From JAWAAW01 sp964353335 (GTDB taxonomy: Archaea > Nanobdellota > Nanobdellia > Woesearchaeales > ARS49): a DNA stretch of 64,000 nucleotides. The DNA lies in NCBI GenBank assembly GCA_964353335.1, contig CAYGVI010000002.1, positions 105,473 through 169,472 on the forward strand, written 5' to 3'. The position numbers were made by a program, and so were the translations under genes. This document shows positions 16,109-25,327 of the stretch, piece by piece (the first letter of the stretch is position 1; each line of letters begins with the position of its first letter). The notes beneath the pieces are model-generated. The model did no database searches. It was given only the letters and a program-made list of their open reading frames with translations, and was not told the DNA's origin.

Positions 16109-16293
16109 ACAAGAAACAAAAAAGCAAGAAACAAAAAGAAGCAGTGATTAAGCTGATGGGCGGAATAGGGATAATAGTCCTGCTCACAGGATTGTTCACT
16201 GACCTGTATAAATTCACAACAGGGTTGCTCATTTCAATAGCAATAGGAATCCTGACAGGCGTGCTGGCAAAGTACTGGGGAATTAAGAAATAA
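16105..16293 (+). CDS. Very small membrane protein, two helices
   Basis: 62 residues: a strongly basic N-terminus (KKQKSKKQK) and two hydrophobic helices (about 18-34 and 38-56). Last of four overlap-coupled genes starting at 14569. No family recognised. The shared operon suggests the two membrane proteins work with the HTH/PIN-like pair. Confidence 0.6.
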   Translation: MNKKQKSKKQKEAVIKLMGGIGIIVLLTGLFTDLYKFTTGLLISIAIGILTGVLAKYWGIKK

Positions 16294-16296
16294 TTC

Positions 16297-17529
16297 TCAG
16301 GCAGGCTTAACTGCGGTAATATTGTAGAACGGCTCTATCTCATGGTGCTTGACCTGCACATCTTTGAAGCCGACATCATTAAGCGCAGCCAGAATCTGCG
16401 GCTCGCCCATGTAATACTCAACTATTCCCTTTCTTGCCTTTCCGCTTTCATCTGCAAGACCTTTTGAGATTTTTGCAACAAGCTCGTCATCAACTCCCTG
16501 ATATCCTCTGACTATGCGCGACTTGATTGCCGCGTAATATCCGTCAACAGGATTAATGTGCCCTGCAACATCCTCAGGCATGGACGGGTCTATCAATGGC
16601 ATTGTGACAGCTGAGCCATGTTCAATGCTAAGGCTCTTGTACCCCTTGCCGTGCAGAGTGCGCATCAGATCAATGGGCTTCTGAGCGGTAACATGAACAA
16701 TTCCATCCTTGTCAACAAGAACTTCTGCAGGAAGGACTGCATCTTTGAGTTTGCTAAATGCAGGCAGGCGGTCATATTTTTTGCCAGGCACAAACATCGC
16801 ATTCAGGACATATCCGTTTCCTGAATCCCTGTTGTCTTCAAGATGGACTGGTGTTCCAAGATATTCGCAAACATCCTGCCCAATTCTGACAAGCTTGTCT
16901 TCAGAATAGTTCATGTTTACGTTTCCTTCGCCAAGATGCACAATGCCCCCTGGCTTCAGAGCCCTTGAAATCTCCCTGTAAACGCGCCTAAGCTCATCCC
17001 TTGTGACAGAAGCGTGATGGATTGAAAGGGTTGCCTCAACAAGGTCAACAGAAGAGTCAGCGACTTTCAGGTTATCCCTGAGGTTGTTTTTTACAAATGA
17101 AACCGTGGCAGGTTTCAGGTCAGCAGGGTTAATTGTTTCACCTGTGGCAAACTTTCCAACATTGAAGATAACAGAACTGTCAGCGGCTTTGTCAAAAAAT
17201 CCTGTCTTTGTCAGTGTGTACAATCCCTTGACAAGCCCATTCTGGTCAAAGTCAATAACGTAGTCAAGAAGTATCAGTTTTCCGTCGCGGATTATTTTCT
17301 TCATCCTGTCGCGGTTTGAATCACCAAGCTTGCCATCAGTGTATTGGCAGGAATACGGTAGAACCTGGCCTCCGGGGCCCAAAACAAGAACAACAGGGTC
17401 GTTTTTGCCTGCGAGCTTTGTTTCAAGGGTGTCAAGAAGTAAGCCGTGCTGGTCTCCTAGAACCCTTGGCGCGCTCTTTGAGTACGCGTCACCGAACAAT
17501 GTTGCAATGTCCCTGTTTTGTTCAGCCAT
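16297..17529 (-). CDS. SAM-dependent methyltransferase-like protein
   Basis: About 410 residues. A first domain has VLVLGPGGQVLPY, a later part reads SVDLVEATLSIHHA, EISRALKPGGIVHLGEGN, the usual motif order of class I methyltransferases though the first glycine loop is unusual. A C-terminal part (about 290-410) includes a second substrate-like region ending YNITAVKP. Start ATG 17529 is set by a TATA box (TTTAAATAT) 26 bp upstream; the open frame to 17712 crosses that promoter. Substrate unknown. Confidence 0.55.
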   Translation of the reverse strand: MAEQNRDIATLFGDAYSKSAPRVLGDQHGLLLDTLETKLAGKNDPVVLVLGPGGQVLPYSCQYTDGKLGDSNRDRMKKIIRDGKLILLDYVIDFDQNGLVKGLYTLTKTGFFDKAADSSVIFNVGKFATGETINPADLKPATVSFVKNNLRDNLKVADSSVDLVEATLSIHHASVTRDELRRVYREISRALKPGGIVHLGEGNVNMNYSEDKLVRIGQDVCEYLGTPVHLEDNRDSGNGYVLNAMFVPGKKYDRLPAFSKLKDAVLPAEVLVDKDGIVHVTAQKPIDLMRTLHGKGYKSLSIEHGSAVTMPLIDPSMPEDVAGHINPVDGYYAAIKSRIVRGYQGVDDELVAKISKGLADESGKARKGIVEYYMGEPQILAALNDVGFKDVQVKHHEIEPFYNITAVKPA

Positions 17530-17631
17530 GACACTGGTAAAAAGCCCGCCATATTTAAACCTTATGTTTTTATCTACTGAGGAGTAGTTAAAATAGGAAG
17601 GTTTATATACTTGAAAAACAGCGTATAGTGC
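17530..17631. promoter_or_regulatory. Divergent promoter region
   Basis: Two TATA boxes face apart: TTTAAATAT on the minus strand near 17550-17558 for the methyltransferase gene, and TTTATATAC on the plus strand near 17603-17611 for the gene at 17632. Each lies about 26 bp from its start codon. No shared operator was evident. Confidence 0.6.
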
Positions 17632-19284
17632 ATGAGTGAAGCACAGAATCCTGCAGAAGTTAGTTCTACGAGCCAGAAGGCGCTCTCTGATTACGTCAGG
17701 GAATGCGAACAATTCGTCCAGAACCCTTCCACAATGGATAATGGCGGAGACCCCAGGTCAAAGGTTGCTGCGCTGTACTTGCTTAAGCATGATAAAAAGG
17801 ATGTTTTTGATGAACTCCTGAGAAGCAAGGAAATGGTCCGCATAGGCGCGAAAATAGGCATGGTTGGAGACTACAGCCTGCTTCTCCAGTTCATAGACAT
17901 TGTTTCTGACTCTGCAAACAAAGACGTGCCATACGCCCGCCTTGAAGAGCAGGTTGATGAGATAATGCAGAGCATACACAGCAATACGTTTGACAAGAGC
18001 AAGTATAACCTGCTTGAGCAGACATTAAAGGCTGCTGATGAATATTCACTCACGCTGAACAAGCCAGATGCACGCTTTATCGGGCTTTATGCACGTATCC
18101 AGAATGCTGTTGATTGTGCATTGAAAAGCCAGGCTGAACCCGTGCTTGATCTTGTGCTTGAACCGGTTGAAACAACTGAGCCAGTTGAAACGCAAGAGGA
18201 AATCACTTATGCCCCTCAAATCAAACCAATGTCATTTGATGAGCTGGAAAACACACTTCGCGACATTGATTGCAAAATAACAGACTGCGAATTCAATCCG
18301 GAATCACGCAGGCAATTTGCTGACCTTCAATTGCGTGCAAAATACACTACGGCCAAAGACCCTGCATCTGAGAGGCGCAAACAAAGGCTGGATAAAGTAA
18401 GGGAGAAAATGATTGACTACATGATTACATACGACAGGGTAATCAGCGACGTTTCTGAAGCTGCAAAAGAAGGCAGTGTAAGTGCAAAGGTTGCTGCGCT
18501 TAATATGCTCAAAAACGAGAACAGCCTCGAGCTTGAGGAAGCGCTCAAAAGCAAACCTGGAATCCTGATGGCACTTAAAAAGCAGGTTTATGCAAATGAC
18601 AGCGCTGAAAACTGGGCAATGATGAAGAAATTCCAGAGCATAGCCCCTTATTCAGGCAGAAAAGACTACGAAACCAGGACAATCCGCAGGCACGTAAAGA
18701 AACCAGTAAGCGGATTCAGAAAATTCCTTGCCGCAACTGCAACAGCTGCTGCTTTGACAATTGGCGGGATGTTTGGGCTTGACTATCTTTTGATTGACAA
18801 AGAAGAGCCTCAGAAGCAGGAAGAGCAGGCTGGCACCAGAAAAGAAGAGCCTCTGAAACAGGAAGCGCAGGTTGCTATAACAAAACAGGAAGAGCCAGTT
18901 GCTGTGCCGATTAAAGAAGAGCCTGTTGTCGAAGCAAAGCGCTTTTCACTTTTCGGGGCTGCAAACAAATTAGCAAGCCACTTTACAAAAGCGCCTGAAG
19001 CAGTTAATTATGCAGTCATACAGGCTAACGACGCAGCCGCGCAGATAGCAAAAGCATTTGCAGAAGCTCCTTCAATACCGCCAGCGCCAACAGCACCTGC
19101 GCCAAAGGCAGAGCCAGTCCTTGACTTTATCTGGGACAAGCCTTCTGAGCCTGAGATGACGCTCACTCCTTTGACAGATACAGAGCTGAAATACCTTGAA
19201 GACAGCTTTGAGCCAGCAGTTCTTGAGCTTGACTTTTCAAAGCCAATAAAGCGCGAGCCTTCGCTTGACTTTGGAATTCAATAA
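17632..19284 (+). CDS. Membrane-anchored protein with duplicated helical domain
   Basis: 550 residues. Two related helical units, about 15-110 (YVRECEQFV ... SKVAALYLLKHDKKDVFDELL) and about 265-350 (YDRVISDVS ... AKVAALNMLKNENSLELEEAL), flank an acidic Pro/Glu/Thr linker. A transmembrane helix follows at about 362-384 after a basic stretch (RRHVKKPVSGFRKF), then a Glu/Pro/Gln repeat tail (KQEEP, KEEPV) and acidic C-terminus. Topology suggests helical domains inside and a flexible tail outside. No family recognised. Confidence 0.55.
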   Translation: MSEAQNPAEVSSTSQKALSDYVRECEQFVQNPSTMDNGGDPRSKVAALYLLKHDKKDVFDELLRSKEMVRIGAKIGMVGDYSLLLQFIDIVSDSANKDVPYARLEEQVDEIMQSIHSNTFDKSKYNLLEQTLKAADEYSLTLNKPDARFIGLYARIQNAVDCALKSQAEPVLDLVLEPVETTEPVETQEEITYAPQIKPMSFDELENTLRDIDCKITDCEFNPESRRQFADLQLRAKYTTAKDPASERRKQRLDKVREKMIDYMITYDRVISDVSEAAKEGSVSAKVAALNMLKNENSLELEEALKSKPGILMALKKQVYANDSAENWAMMKKFQSIAPYSGRKDYETRTIRRHVKKPVSGFRKFLAATATAAALTIGGMFGLDYLLIDKEEPQKQEEQAGTRKEEPLKQEAQVAITKQEEPVAVPIKEEPVVEAKRFSLFGAANKLASHFTKAPEAVNYAVIQANDAAAQIAKAFAEAPSIPPAPTAPAPKAEPVLDFIWDKPSEPEMTLTPLTDTELKYLEDSFEPAVLELDFSKPIKREPSLDFGIQ

Positions 19285-19323
19285 TCTTTATAAACCGCCC
19301 TCAGGCAGCATTTCTGATTCGTG

Positions 19324-19692
19324 ATGGGAAAAGACTACCTAAAATACACACCTGAGAAAAAGCCATTCAAGACTTACTACTGGGAGGTCTGGCAGGGGCT
19401 TCCTTTTCCGGAAAGCAAATTCAAGAGGGAATTCCTTCCAGATGCGATTGAGGCATGGAGCTATTCAAGGAACGGGCTCTCAATCTGGATTCCTCAGTAT
19501 GCCATAAACGCTTACAGGCAGAATCAGAAGGCAGTATTTATCGCGACAGCTGAGCGCAAAAAGCACGGAAAAGGGTTCAGGACAGAAGTGATTTCACTGC
19601 GCCCACTAGAAACCACTATTGATGACGCAATCCTGGAAGCAAAAGACCTGAACAGGGAAGTTGCAAAGTGGCACAGGACGTTTAAATGGTAA
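19324..19692 (+). CDS. Hypothetical protein
   Basis: About 122 residues, soluble, aromatic-rich (TYYWEVWQGLPFPESKF). Mixed alpha/beta with charged C-terminal helix (EAKDLNREVAKWH). A TATA box (TTTATAAACC) near 19288-19297 supports a start at ATG 19324; a GTG lies one codon before. Converges on the DUF58 gene with no gap. Not recognised. Confidence 0.5.
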   Translation: MGKDYLKYTPEKKPFKTYYWEVWQGLPFPESKFKREFLPDAIEAWSYSRNGLSIWIPQYAINAYRQNQKAVFIATAERKKHGKGFRTEVISLRPLETTIDDAILEAKDLNREVAKWHRTFKW

Positions 19693-20547
19693 TCACTCAT
19701 TCAAAACAGTATAGAATGCGTCAAATATCGGGTAATCTGTGCTGAAGACAAAGAATTTCGCGCCGATTTCATCGCACGCCTGCCTTATTTTCGCCTGGTG
19801 CTCTGCCATTTGCTGCAAATAATTCTTCCTTGCGTATGGCGAGATAAAAGTCCTGAGCGTGTCATCTGTTTCTGCGTCAACAAGCTTGAAGTCGCCCTCA
19901 ATGTTCATCTCTGCCTCTGTCTTGTCAAGCACCTGGATAAGGACAACGTGGTGGTCCCTGTAGCGCTTTATCGCGCTCTTTATCTCTGCAGGGTCATACA
20001 GGAAGTCAGACATGATAACAACAAAAGACCTTGTGTTGATGCGCTTCTTGTAAGCAGCAAGGGACGCCTCAAACTTGCTCAGCCCTTTTGGCTTCCTTTC
20101 ATTCAGGTAGTCAAGCGCCCTCATCAGGTTTGTCCTGCCTCTTTTTGGCTTGAAAACCTCAAGGCGGTCTGCAAAAGTGCTCACGACAAACCTTTCATTG
20201 TGCTTCATTGCCATATAGCAGAATCCAAGCCCGAGCATGTCTGCATAATCCACTTTCTTGACTTTCTGGCCAAATCCCATGGAGCCGGAATAATCAATTA
20301 TGACGTGGACTGTGAGGTTTCTTTCCTCCTCAAAGCGCTTGATAAACAGCTTGTCAAGCCGGGCAAGCACTTTCCAGTCAATTGCCCTGAAGTCATCCCC
20401 TGGCGTGTAAATCGCGTGGTCCTTGAAAATAAGCCCGCGGCCAGTCGCAACAGCCCTTCGCTCTCCCACATAGTTGGATGTAAGCCGCTTGTTGATAATC
20501 AGCGACATCCTGTCCAGCTGGTGCAGGAAGCTTAGGTCAATTGCCAT
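19693..20547 (-). CDS. DUF58 protein with vWA-like fold
   Basis: 284 residues. N-terminal DUF58 signature ERRAVATGRGLIFKDHAIYTPGDDFRAIDWKVLARLD (in part), then a vWA core with the metal-site motif IIDYSGSM. DUF58 proteins occur next to MoxR ATPases and are thought to be their partners in complex assembly. It lies 4 bp downstream of the MoxR gene at 20552-21487, last in the operon running from 27144 down. Confidence 0.85.
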   Translation of the reverse strand: MAIDLSFLHQLDRMSLIINKRLTSNYVGERRAVATGRGLIFKDHAIYTPGDDFRAIDWKVLARLDKLFIKRFEEERNLTVHVIIDYSGSMGFGQKVKKVDYADMLGLGFCYMAMKHNERFVVSTFADRLEVFKPKRGRTNLMRALDYLNERKPKGLSKFEASLAAYKKRINTRSFVVIMSDFLYDPAEIKSAIKRYRDHHVVLIQVLDKTEAEMNIEGDFKLVDAETDDTLRTFISPYARKNYLQQMAEHQAKIRQACDEIGAKFFVFSTDYPIFDAFYTVLNE

Positions 20548-20551
20548 AAGT

Positions 20552-21487
20552 TCACTTAAGGAACTGCTTGATTACGTCGTCTTCGTGGAGGTTTTGCCTT
20601 TCTGCCTCAAAGCTCAGGATAATCCTGTGCCTCAGCACTGGAAGCGCCATCAGGTTAATGTCCTGCTTTGACACGTACTTCCTTCCCTCAAGCAGCGCCC
20701 TTCCCTTTGCCGCAAGCACAATGCCGATTGATGCACGCGGTGAAGCGCCGTATTCAATCAGGTCTTTTTTCTGCCTTGTTGCGGTGACAAGCGAGACAGC
20801 GTACTTCTTGATGTCTGCAGCGATTGGCACCTGCCTTGTGAGGCTTTGCAGGAACATAAGCTCGTCGCGGCTCAGCACCGGCTTCAATGTAACCCGCTTT
20901 TCCTCTTCAGCATACCTGTTGACAATCTCCAGCTCCTGGTCAAAGGTCGGGTACTCTGTCCTGATTTTGAACAGGAAACGGTCGCTCTGTGCTTCAGGCA
21001 GGGGATATGTTCCTTCCTGTTCAATCGGGTTCTGCGTTGCAAGCACGAAGAACGGCTCTTCGAGCTTGAAAGTGCTGTTTCCGACAGTGACCTGCTTTTC
21101 CTGCATTGCCTCAAGCAAAGCAGACTGCGTCTTTGGTGTTGCACGGTTGATTTCGTCTGCCAGGATGACGTTTGCGAAGACAGGGCCGGGCTGGAACTTG
21201 AAAGTCCTCTTGCCGCCTGTTGTCTCCTCAATGATGTACGTTCCTGTGATGTCCGACGGCATAAGGTCAGGCGTGTTTTGGATACGCGAGAACTTTAGGC
21301 TCAGAAGCTGCGCCATTGTCTTGATGCTGAGCGTCTTTGCCAGCCCCGGATAACCTTCCAGTATTGCGTGCGAGTTCGTAAGCAGGGACACTACCATCTG
21401 CTTAAGCACCTCGTCCATTCCGACGATCACCCTGTTCATCTCGTGGAGCAGGTGGTCAAATGTTTTCTTGGTGTCTTCCAATCTCAT
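20552..21487 (-). CDS. MoxR-family AAA+ ATPase
   Basis: About 311 residues. Walker A is EGYPGLAKT, Walker B is VILADEINRATPK, sensor 1 is ATQNPIEQEGTYPLPEAQ and the arginine region is SDRFLF. MoxR proteins act as chaperones that use ATP to mature vWA-domain partners. The start is ATG 21487 since GGAGG sits 9 bases upstream; an ATG at 21496 would abut that site. Upstream lie two stem-loops (21509-21588). Confidence 0.92.
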   Translation of the reverse strand: MRLEDTKKTFDHLLHEMNRVIVGMDEVLKQMVVSLLTNSHAILEGYPGLAKTLSIKTMAQLLSLKFSRIQNTPDLMPSDITGTYIIEETTGGKRTFKFQPGPVFANVILADEINRATPKTQSALLEAMQEKQVTVGNSTFKLEEPFFVLATQNPIEQEGTYPLPEAQSDRFLFKIRTEYPTFDQELEIVNRYAEEEKRVTLKPVLSRDELMFLQSLTRQVPIAADIKKYAVSLVTATRQKKDLIEYGASPRASIGIVLAAKGRALLEGRKYVSKQDINLMALPVLRHRIILSFEAERQNLHEDDVIKQFLK

Positions 21488-21508
21488 ATTTTTCATCCTC
21501 CTTTTTTG

Positions 21509-21545
21509 TGATAGACGCACAATTTTATTGGTATTGCGTCTATCA
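21509..21545 (-). promoter_or_regulatory. Stem-loop B in MoxR leader
   Basis: Perfect 11-bp arms TGATAGACGCA (21509-21519) and TGCGTCTATCA (21535-21545) close a 15-nt loop. On the mRNA strand the loop reads ATACCAATAAAATTG. It sits just before the CAAAAAAGGAGG ribosome-binding region of MoxR. Confidence 0.75.
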
Positions 21546-21549
21546 TGCT

Positions 21550-21588
21550 TGCCAAACATAACATTTTCATTGATTATTATGTTTGGCA
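21550..21588 (-). promoter_or_regulatory. Stem-loop A in MoxR leader
   Basis: Perfect 12-bp arms TGCCAAACATAA (21550-21561) and TTATGTTTGGCA (21577-21588) close a 15-nt loop, TAATCAATGAAAATG on the mRNA strand. It begins 4 bp after the stop codon of the upstream gene. The stems of A and B are unrelated, but the loops match at 10 of 15 bases. Confidence 0.75.
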
Positions 21589-21592
21589 TTGA

Positions 21593-22384
21593 TTATGAAG
21601 TTTTTGCGATTTCACGGAAATATGATTTGACAATCCTCTGGTATCCCTTGGGAATGCTTTCCTGGAACGAGACGTCTGTTGTCGCCTTGATTTCCTGCGG
21701 CAAAGAGCTCTTGAACTCCTTGCTTTCAGGCGGGCTTACCTTGCTGATGTCAATGTCGCTCAGCACAGGCGAGAGCTGCATCTGGATTTCGTCATTGCCA
21801 AGCTCCTCAATGCTCTTGTTGCCGTAAATGTCCTCGCTCATGTTCTCAAGGAACTCAAGGCTCATGTTTGAAAGGTCATAGGCTCCTGCACCCTGCCCAA
21901 GCTTGCCAAGGTCCTTGAGCACATCATTGAAGTCAAGGAATTTCACGCCGTGCGCAGAGACTGTTATAATCAGTATGCTCACGACTGCGAGAGTGATAAG
22001 CTCGCGCGCAAGCCTTCCGAAGCTGAGGAAGTATGATGTCTTGATAGCCCTCATCCCCCTCAGCACATCCTCCTGCAGGCTTGTGACAATCGCGTTTTCC
22101 TTGTCTGTGTTGTCAGCGACTGTTATCAGCTGCTCCTGAAGCTCAGGCACCTTTTCCTCAACATACGCGAGGTTCTTGTATTTCCTTATGTTCCTGTACA
22201 GGTGTACGGCGCCGTAAATGAGCGCAGGCACCAGCGCGTACCACCAGGGAAGCGATATCAGTATCAGCACAAGTGCGCAAATCAGGAAAACCACAAGGGT
22301 GTCAAGCAGTGCTGTGAAGATTGTTATCTGCGAAATCGCGCTGCGCAATTCCTTCAATGCCGCGATTATCGGCTTCAACACCAT
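21593..22384 (-). CDS. Membrane protein of the MoxR operon
   Basis: 263 residues. Two adjoining hydrophobic segments (about 28-65) and a third (about 130-150), with a charged cytoplasmic loop between and a C-terminal polar tail rich in acidic residues (about 160-263). No named family recognised. The start overlaps the preceding stop as TGATG, and MoxR follows, so it is likely part of the same vWA/MoxR membrane complex. Confidence 0.6.
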   Translation of the reverse strand: MVLKPIIAALKELRSAISQITIFTALLDTLVVFLICALVLILISLPWWYALVPALIYGAVHLYRNIRKYKNLAYVEEKVPELQEQLITVADNTDKENAIVTSLQEDVLRGMRAIKTSYFLSFGRLARELITLAVVSILIITVSAHGVKFLDFNDVLKDLGKLGQGAGAYDLSNMSLEFLENMSEDIYGNKSIEELGNDEIQMQLSPVLSDIDISKVSPPESKEFKSSLPQEIKATTDVSFQESIPKGYQRIVKSYFREIAKTS

Positions 22385-22938
22385 CAGCAGCTGCCCTCCT
22401 CTGCGTCAGGCTTTGCGAGCTGTGTCTGCAGGCAGGATATCTTTGACTGCAGGGCGTCTATGCTGTCCTTGTAATCGTCAATCTTCTTGTTTAATGCCAC
22501 AATATCTGCATTCGCTTCTATAAGGTCTGCCTTCAAAAGCACGTTCTCCCCTTTGAATGCCTCAAGCGAGTTCTTGGTGGTCACAAGCTGGTTTTCAGTG
22601 CTTTCAAGCTCGTTTTCCAGGCTCTTCTTCACCTGCGTGAGCTGCTGTTTCTCGCCCTCAAGCTGTGTTTTTTCTGTTTTGACAGTTGAGTATTGCTGTG
22701 AGAACTGCTCTTCGCGTGCTGCCTTGAGCGTAAGCTCATTCTTTATCTGGTCAAGCGCTGCCTGCTTGTCCGTAAGGTCTGCCGTTACCTGTGTTAGCTG
22801 GCTGAGCTTTGAATTGTATGCCGTGTTTATGCGGTCAAAGTTCTCCTGGAAGAACACTGTTGCCGCCACAAGGGCTCCTGCGCTGATTAAAATCAGGAAC
22901 AAAAGGACGATGTTTGCGTTTCTGGTTATGTATGCCAT
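22384..22938 (-). CDS. Single-pass coiled-coil membrane protein
   Basis: 184 residues. One transmembrane helix (about 8-30) then an almost unbroken coiled coil (about 35-175) ending in a Cys (EEGSC). A GGAGGG site precedes ATG 22938. The first 75 residues match the protein at 979-1404, so this operon member has a paralogue elsewhere in the window. It could act as a rigid spacer or clamp in the vWA complex (inference). Confidence 0.65.
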   Translation of the reverse strand: MAYITRNANIVLLFLILISAGALVAATVFFQENFDRINTAYNSKLSQLTQVTADLTDKQAALDQIKNELTLKAAREEQFSQQYSTVKTEKTQLEGEKQQLTQVKKSLENELESTENQLVTTKNSLEAFKGENVLLKADLIEANADIVALNKKIDDYKDSIDALQSKISCLQTQLAKPDAEEGSC

Positions 22939-22939
22939 G

Positions 22940-25327
22940 TCATTCCCTCCTGACAAGTCTCCTTATAAATATTTCTATGAGGAAAATTATGACTGCAAGC
23001 AGGACAAACGGCCAGCCAAGGCGGTCTTTTGTGTTGATAATGCGCCGCGCCCTTGCCTTGGTGTACTGCACTATGCCGTCTATGTCATTTGCGTCAAACA
23101 CTTTTCCTCCTGTGCTCATCGCAATCCTGCTCAGCTCCTCATTAAAGCCAAGCCCGCCATACTCGCGGGCGTAGTTTGCCGCGAACAATGCGCCTGAGAC
23201 TTCCTGGAAGCCGACTGTTGGCGGGGTTATTGCCGCAGAATACAAATCCTCATCTATCTTGTAGAATGTAACTCCCTTTGCCTCCGGCGGCGTGGGTGAC
23301 TTTATCGTAATCTCTGCAGGCTCATTCACAATCGTGTCTTTTGCGTCAATGTAGCTCTCTGCCTTCCTGTCCGGGTCTCCTATTGCCCAGTTGAACATTC
23401 TTGCGAAAATCCTGCTGTTAATCTTGTTCAGGACATCGCCAGCCCATTCTGTGCCGTCGTCTGTTGTCCACGCAGCGACCCTTCCGAGCCCGACGCGCCA
23501 CACAGTGAGTATTGGCTCTCCTGTTGTTGTTGTCAGCAGGAGCCTTGCTGTTGTCTTTGGCACTGCCTGGTTGAAGCCGTGCAGGTCTGCCTTGGGGTCA
23601 TAGCCTTCTGTGATAAAGTGGTTTGCATTGAGGACCACAAGCCCCATTGTCCCTTCTTTCTGCTGATTTTCCTCAACATCCCCGAAAATAATCCTGAGCT
23701 TGGTTTCCTCTGTTGCGCGGAAGTAGATTCCGTTTCCTATTTCAGCCATCTGCATCATAAGGTTCTCGTTTGTTGTGGGCCCGACCCCGACTGTGTAAAT
23801 TTTTATTCCCTCGTTTGCCGCGAGCTTTGCAGACTCAATTGCCGCGCTCTCGCTCTGTGTCTTTCCGTCGCTCATTATGATGATGTTCTTGCTTCCGCCC
23901 ATCTGGGAGAGCATTGCGACTGCCTTGAGCATTCCTGCCTGCATCAGTGTTCCGCCGCCGAACTTGAGCCTTCCTATGCGGTCCTCAAGCCCGACTTTTT
24001 CATAAACCTGGCTTGGCTCTGATATGAGGTATGCCTGCGTGTTGAACGCGATGACCGCGAGCCTGATATCCATCCTCAAATCCTTGTAGATTCCTATTGC
24101 GGCTGACTTCTCAAACTCCGCAGTGCTTGTGAACCTTCCGAAAGGCGCCCCTGTGCTTCCGGAGATGTCAACCACAACAGCCACGCTTATCTCACCTGGC
24201 TTCTTGCCCGGCGTTGAGACAAAGGCAGGAAGCATGGTCTCGAACATTGAGTCCTTGTATCCGCCATTGTCAAACGAGTTCTTTCCGCCCATTACTACCA
24301 TTCCATTGCCGTCAGACACAAACTCGTTTATGCGTTCTGTCGCGTCCTTGAGGTTGTCAGCAGGAATGTCATTGATTGCAATTGCATAATAGTCCTTGAG
24401 GTCAGTCGGCACTGATGAAAGCCCGTCAACAACATAAAGCTCATTGAGCAAAGTCCTCATCGGCGATTCCTTGTCTGAGACAAACAGGATTCGCGGCTTT
24501 GGAACAACCTTTATTGTCTTGTAGAATACATTGTTCTGCTGGAAGTAGTCCTTTGTGTCAATCATCGCAGTCATCTTGTGGTATCCTTGGGACAGCTTCT
24601 GCGTGATTTCCTTTACAGGGTCTGCTGTGACTTCGTCAAGGAGCGTCGCGCCGTCCAGTGTCACAATAACATGCACAGGGTCTTTCTTTCCGACATGATT
24701 GATGACAATCGTGAATGTGTTGTCAACATCTGCCATTGTCTTTGACGGTCCGAGGATTGCGATTCCAATATCGTTTTCCTTCGGGGTGAGCTGGATTGCG
24801 TTGATTGTGGCGTTCAGCTTGCCAGCAAACAGCGCCACATCCCCGAGGTCTGCGCCAAAGTTGCTGTTGCCGTCTGTTACGAGCAGGACGCTTTGCCCTG
24901 GCTCAAGGTTGTTAAGTATTGCGTCGCCAATGTCTGAACGCTCTCCTGTCGCGATTGTCTTTGTTTCAACAGTCAGGCGCTTCTCAAGCTTTGCGGCAAG
25001 GTCAGGGGCAATGGTTTCGAAAAGTTCCATGCTTGTCGAGTTGTCTATCATGAGCTTGATGAACGGGTCGCCCTCAATTATTTTCTCGTGCTGTATGTAC
25101 GGAGACGCCAGGGCTATGCAGAGGCAGATGATAATTATCGTGCGCGTGACAACCATTACCCGTCTCGCGCGCTTTTTCTGCTTCACAATATCAGGGTCTT
25201 CCTTGAGCTTGATGAAATCCTTCCTGAGGAGCCAGAGAGCAAGCAGTACGAGCGGTATTGCAAGCAGCAGCACAAACGGCTGTTCAAAGTAGTTGTAAGC
25301 CAGCTTGACAAATGTTGATATGCTCAT
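22940..25327 (-). CDS. Large vWA-domain membrane protein
   Basis: About 795 residues. Two N-terminal transmembrane helices (about 15-32 and 50-68) lead to a first vWA-like domain (LMIDNSTSM, near residue 90), a region resembling a class I amidotransferase fold (RILFVSDKESP to MVVMGGKNSFDNGG), and a second vWA domain with intact metal site (VAVVVDISGST, near 380). A last membrane helix lies at the C-terminus. Most of the protein is likely outside. It overlaps the gene before it as ATGA. Confidence 0.8.
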   Translation of the reverse strand: MSISTFVKLAYNYFEQPFVLLLAIPLVLLALWLLRKDFIKLKEDPDIVKQKKRARRVMVVTRTIIIICLCIALASPYIQHEKIIEGDPFIKLMIDNSTSMELFETIAPDLAAKLEKRLTVETKTIATGERSDIGDAILNNLEPGQSVLLVTDGNSNFGADLGDVALFAGKLNATINAIQLTPKENDIGIAILGPSKTMADVDNTFTIVINHVGKKDPVHVIVTLDGATLLDEVTADPVKEITQKLSQGYHKMTAMIDTKDYFQQNNVFYKTIKVVPKPRILFVSDKESPMRTLLNELYVVDGLSSVPTDLKDYYAIAINDIPADNLKDATERINEFVSDGNGMVVMGGKNSFDNGGYKDSMFETMLPAFVSTPGKKPGEISVAVVVDISGSTGAPFGRFTSTAEFEKSAAIGIYKDLRMDIRLAVIAFNTQAYLISEPSQVYEKVGLEDRIGRLKFGGGTLMQAGMLKAVAMLSQMGGSKNIIIMSDGKTQSESAAIESAKLAANEGIKIYTVGVGPTTNENLMMQMAEIGNGIYFRATEETKLRIIFGDVEENQQKEGTMGLVVLNANHFITEGYDPKADLHGFNQAVPKTTARLLLTTTTGEPILTVWRVGLGRVAAWTTDDGTEWAGDVLNKINSRIFARMFNWAIGDPDRKAESYIDAKDTIVNEPAEITIKSPTPPEAKGVTFYKIDEDLYSAAITPPTVGFQEVSGALFAANYAREYGGLGFNEELSRIAMSTGGKVFDANDIDGIVQYTKARARRIINTKDRLGWPFVLLAVIIFLIEIFIRRLVRRE

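Noticed and set aside
20568..21353. Large plus-strand ORFs across the MoxR, vWA and ThrRS genes
   Set aside because: They mirror high-GC third positions of real genes on the other strand and show no motifs.
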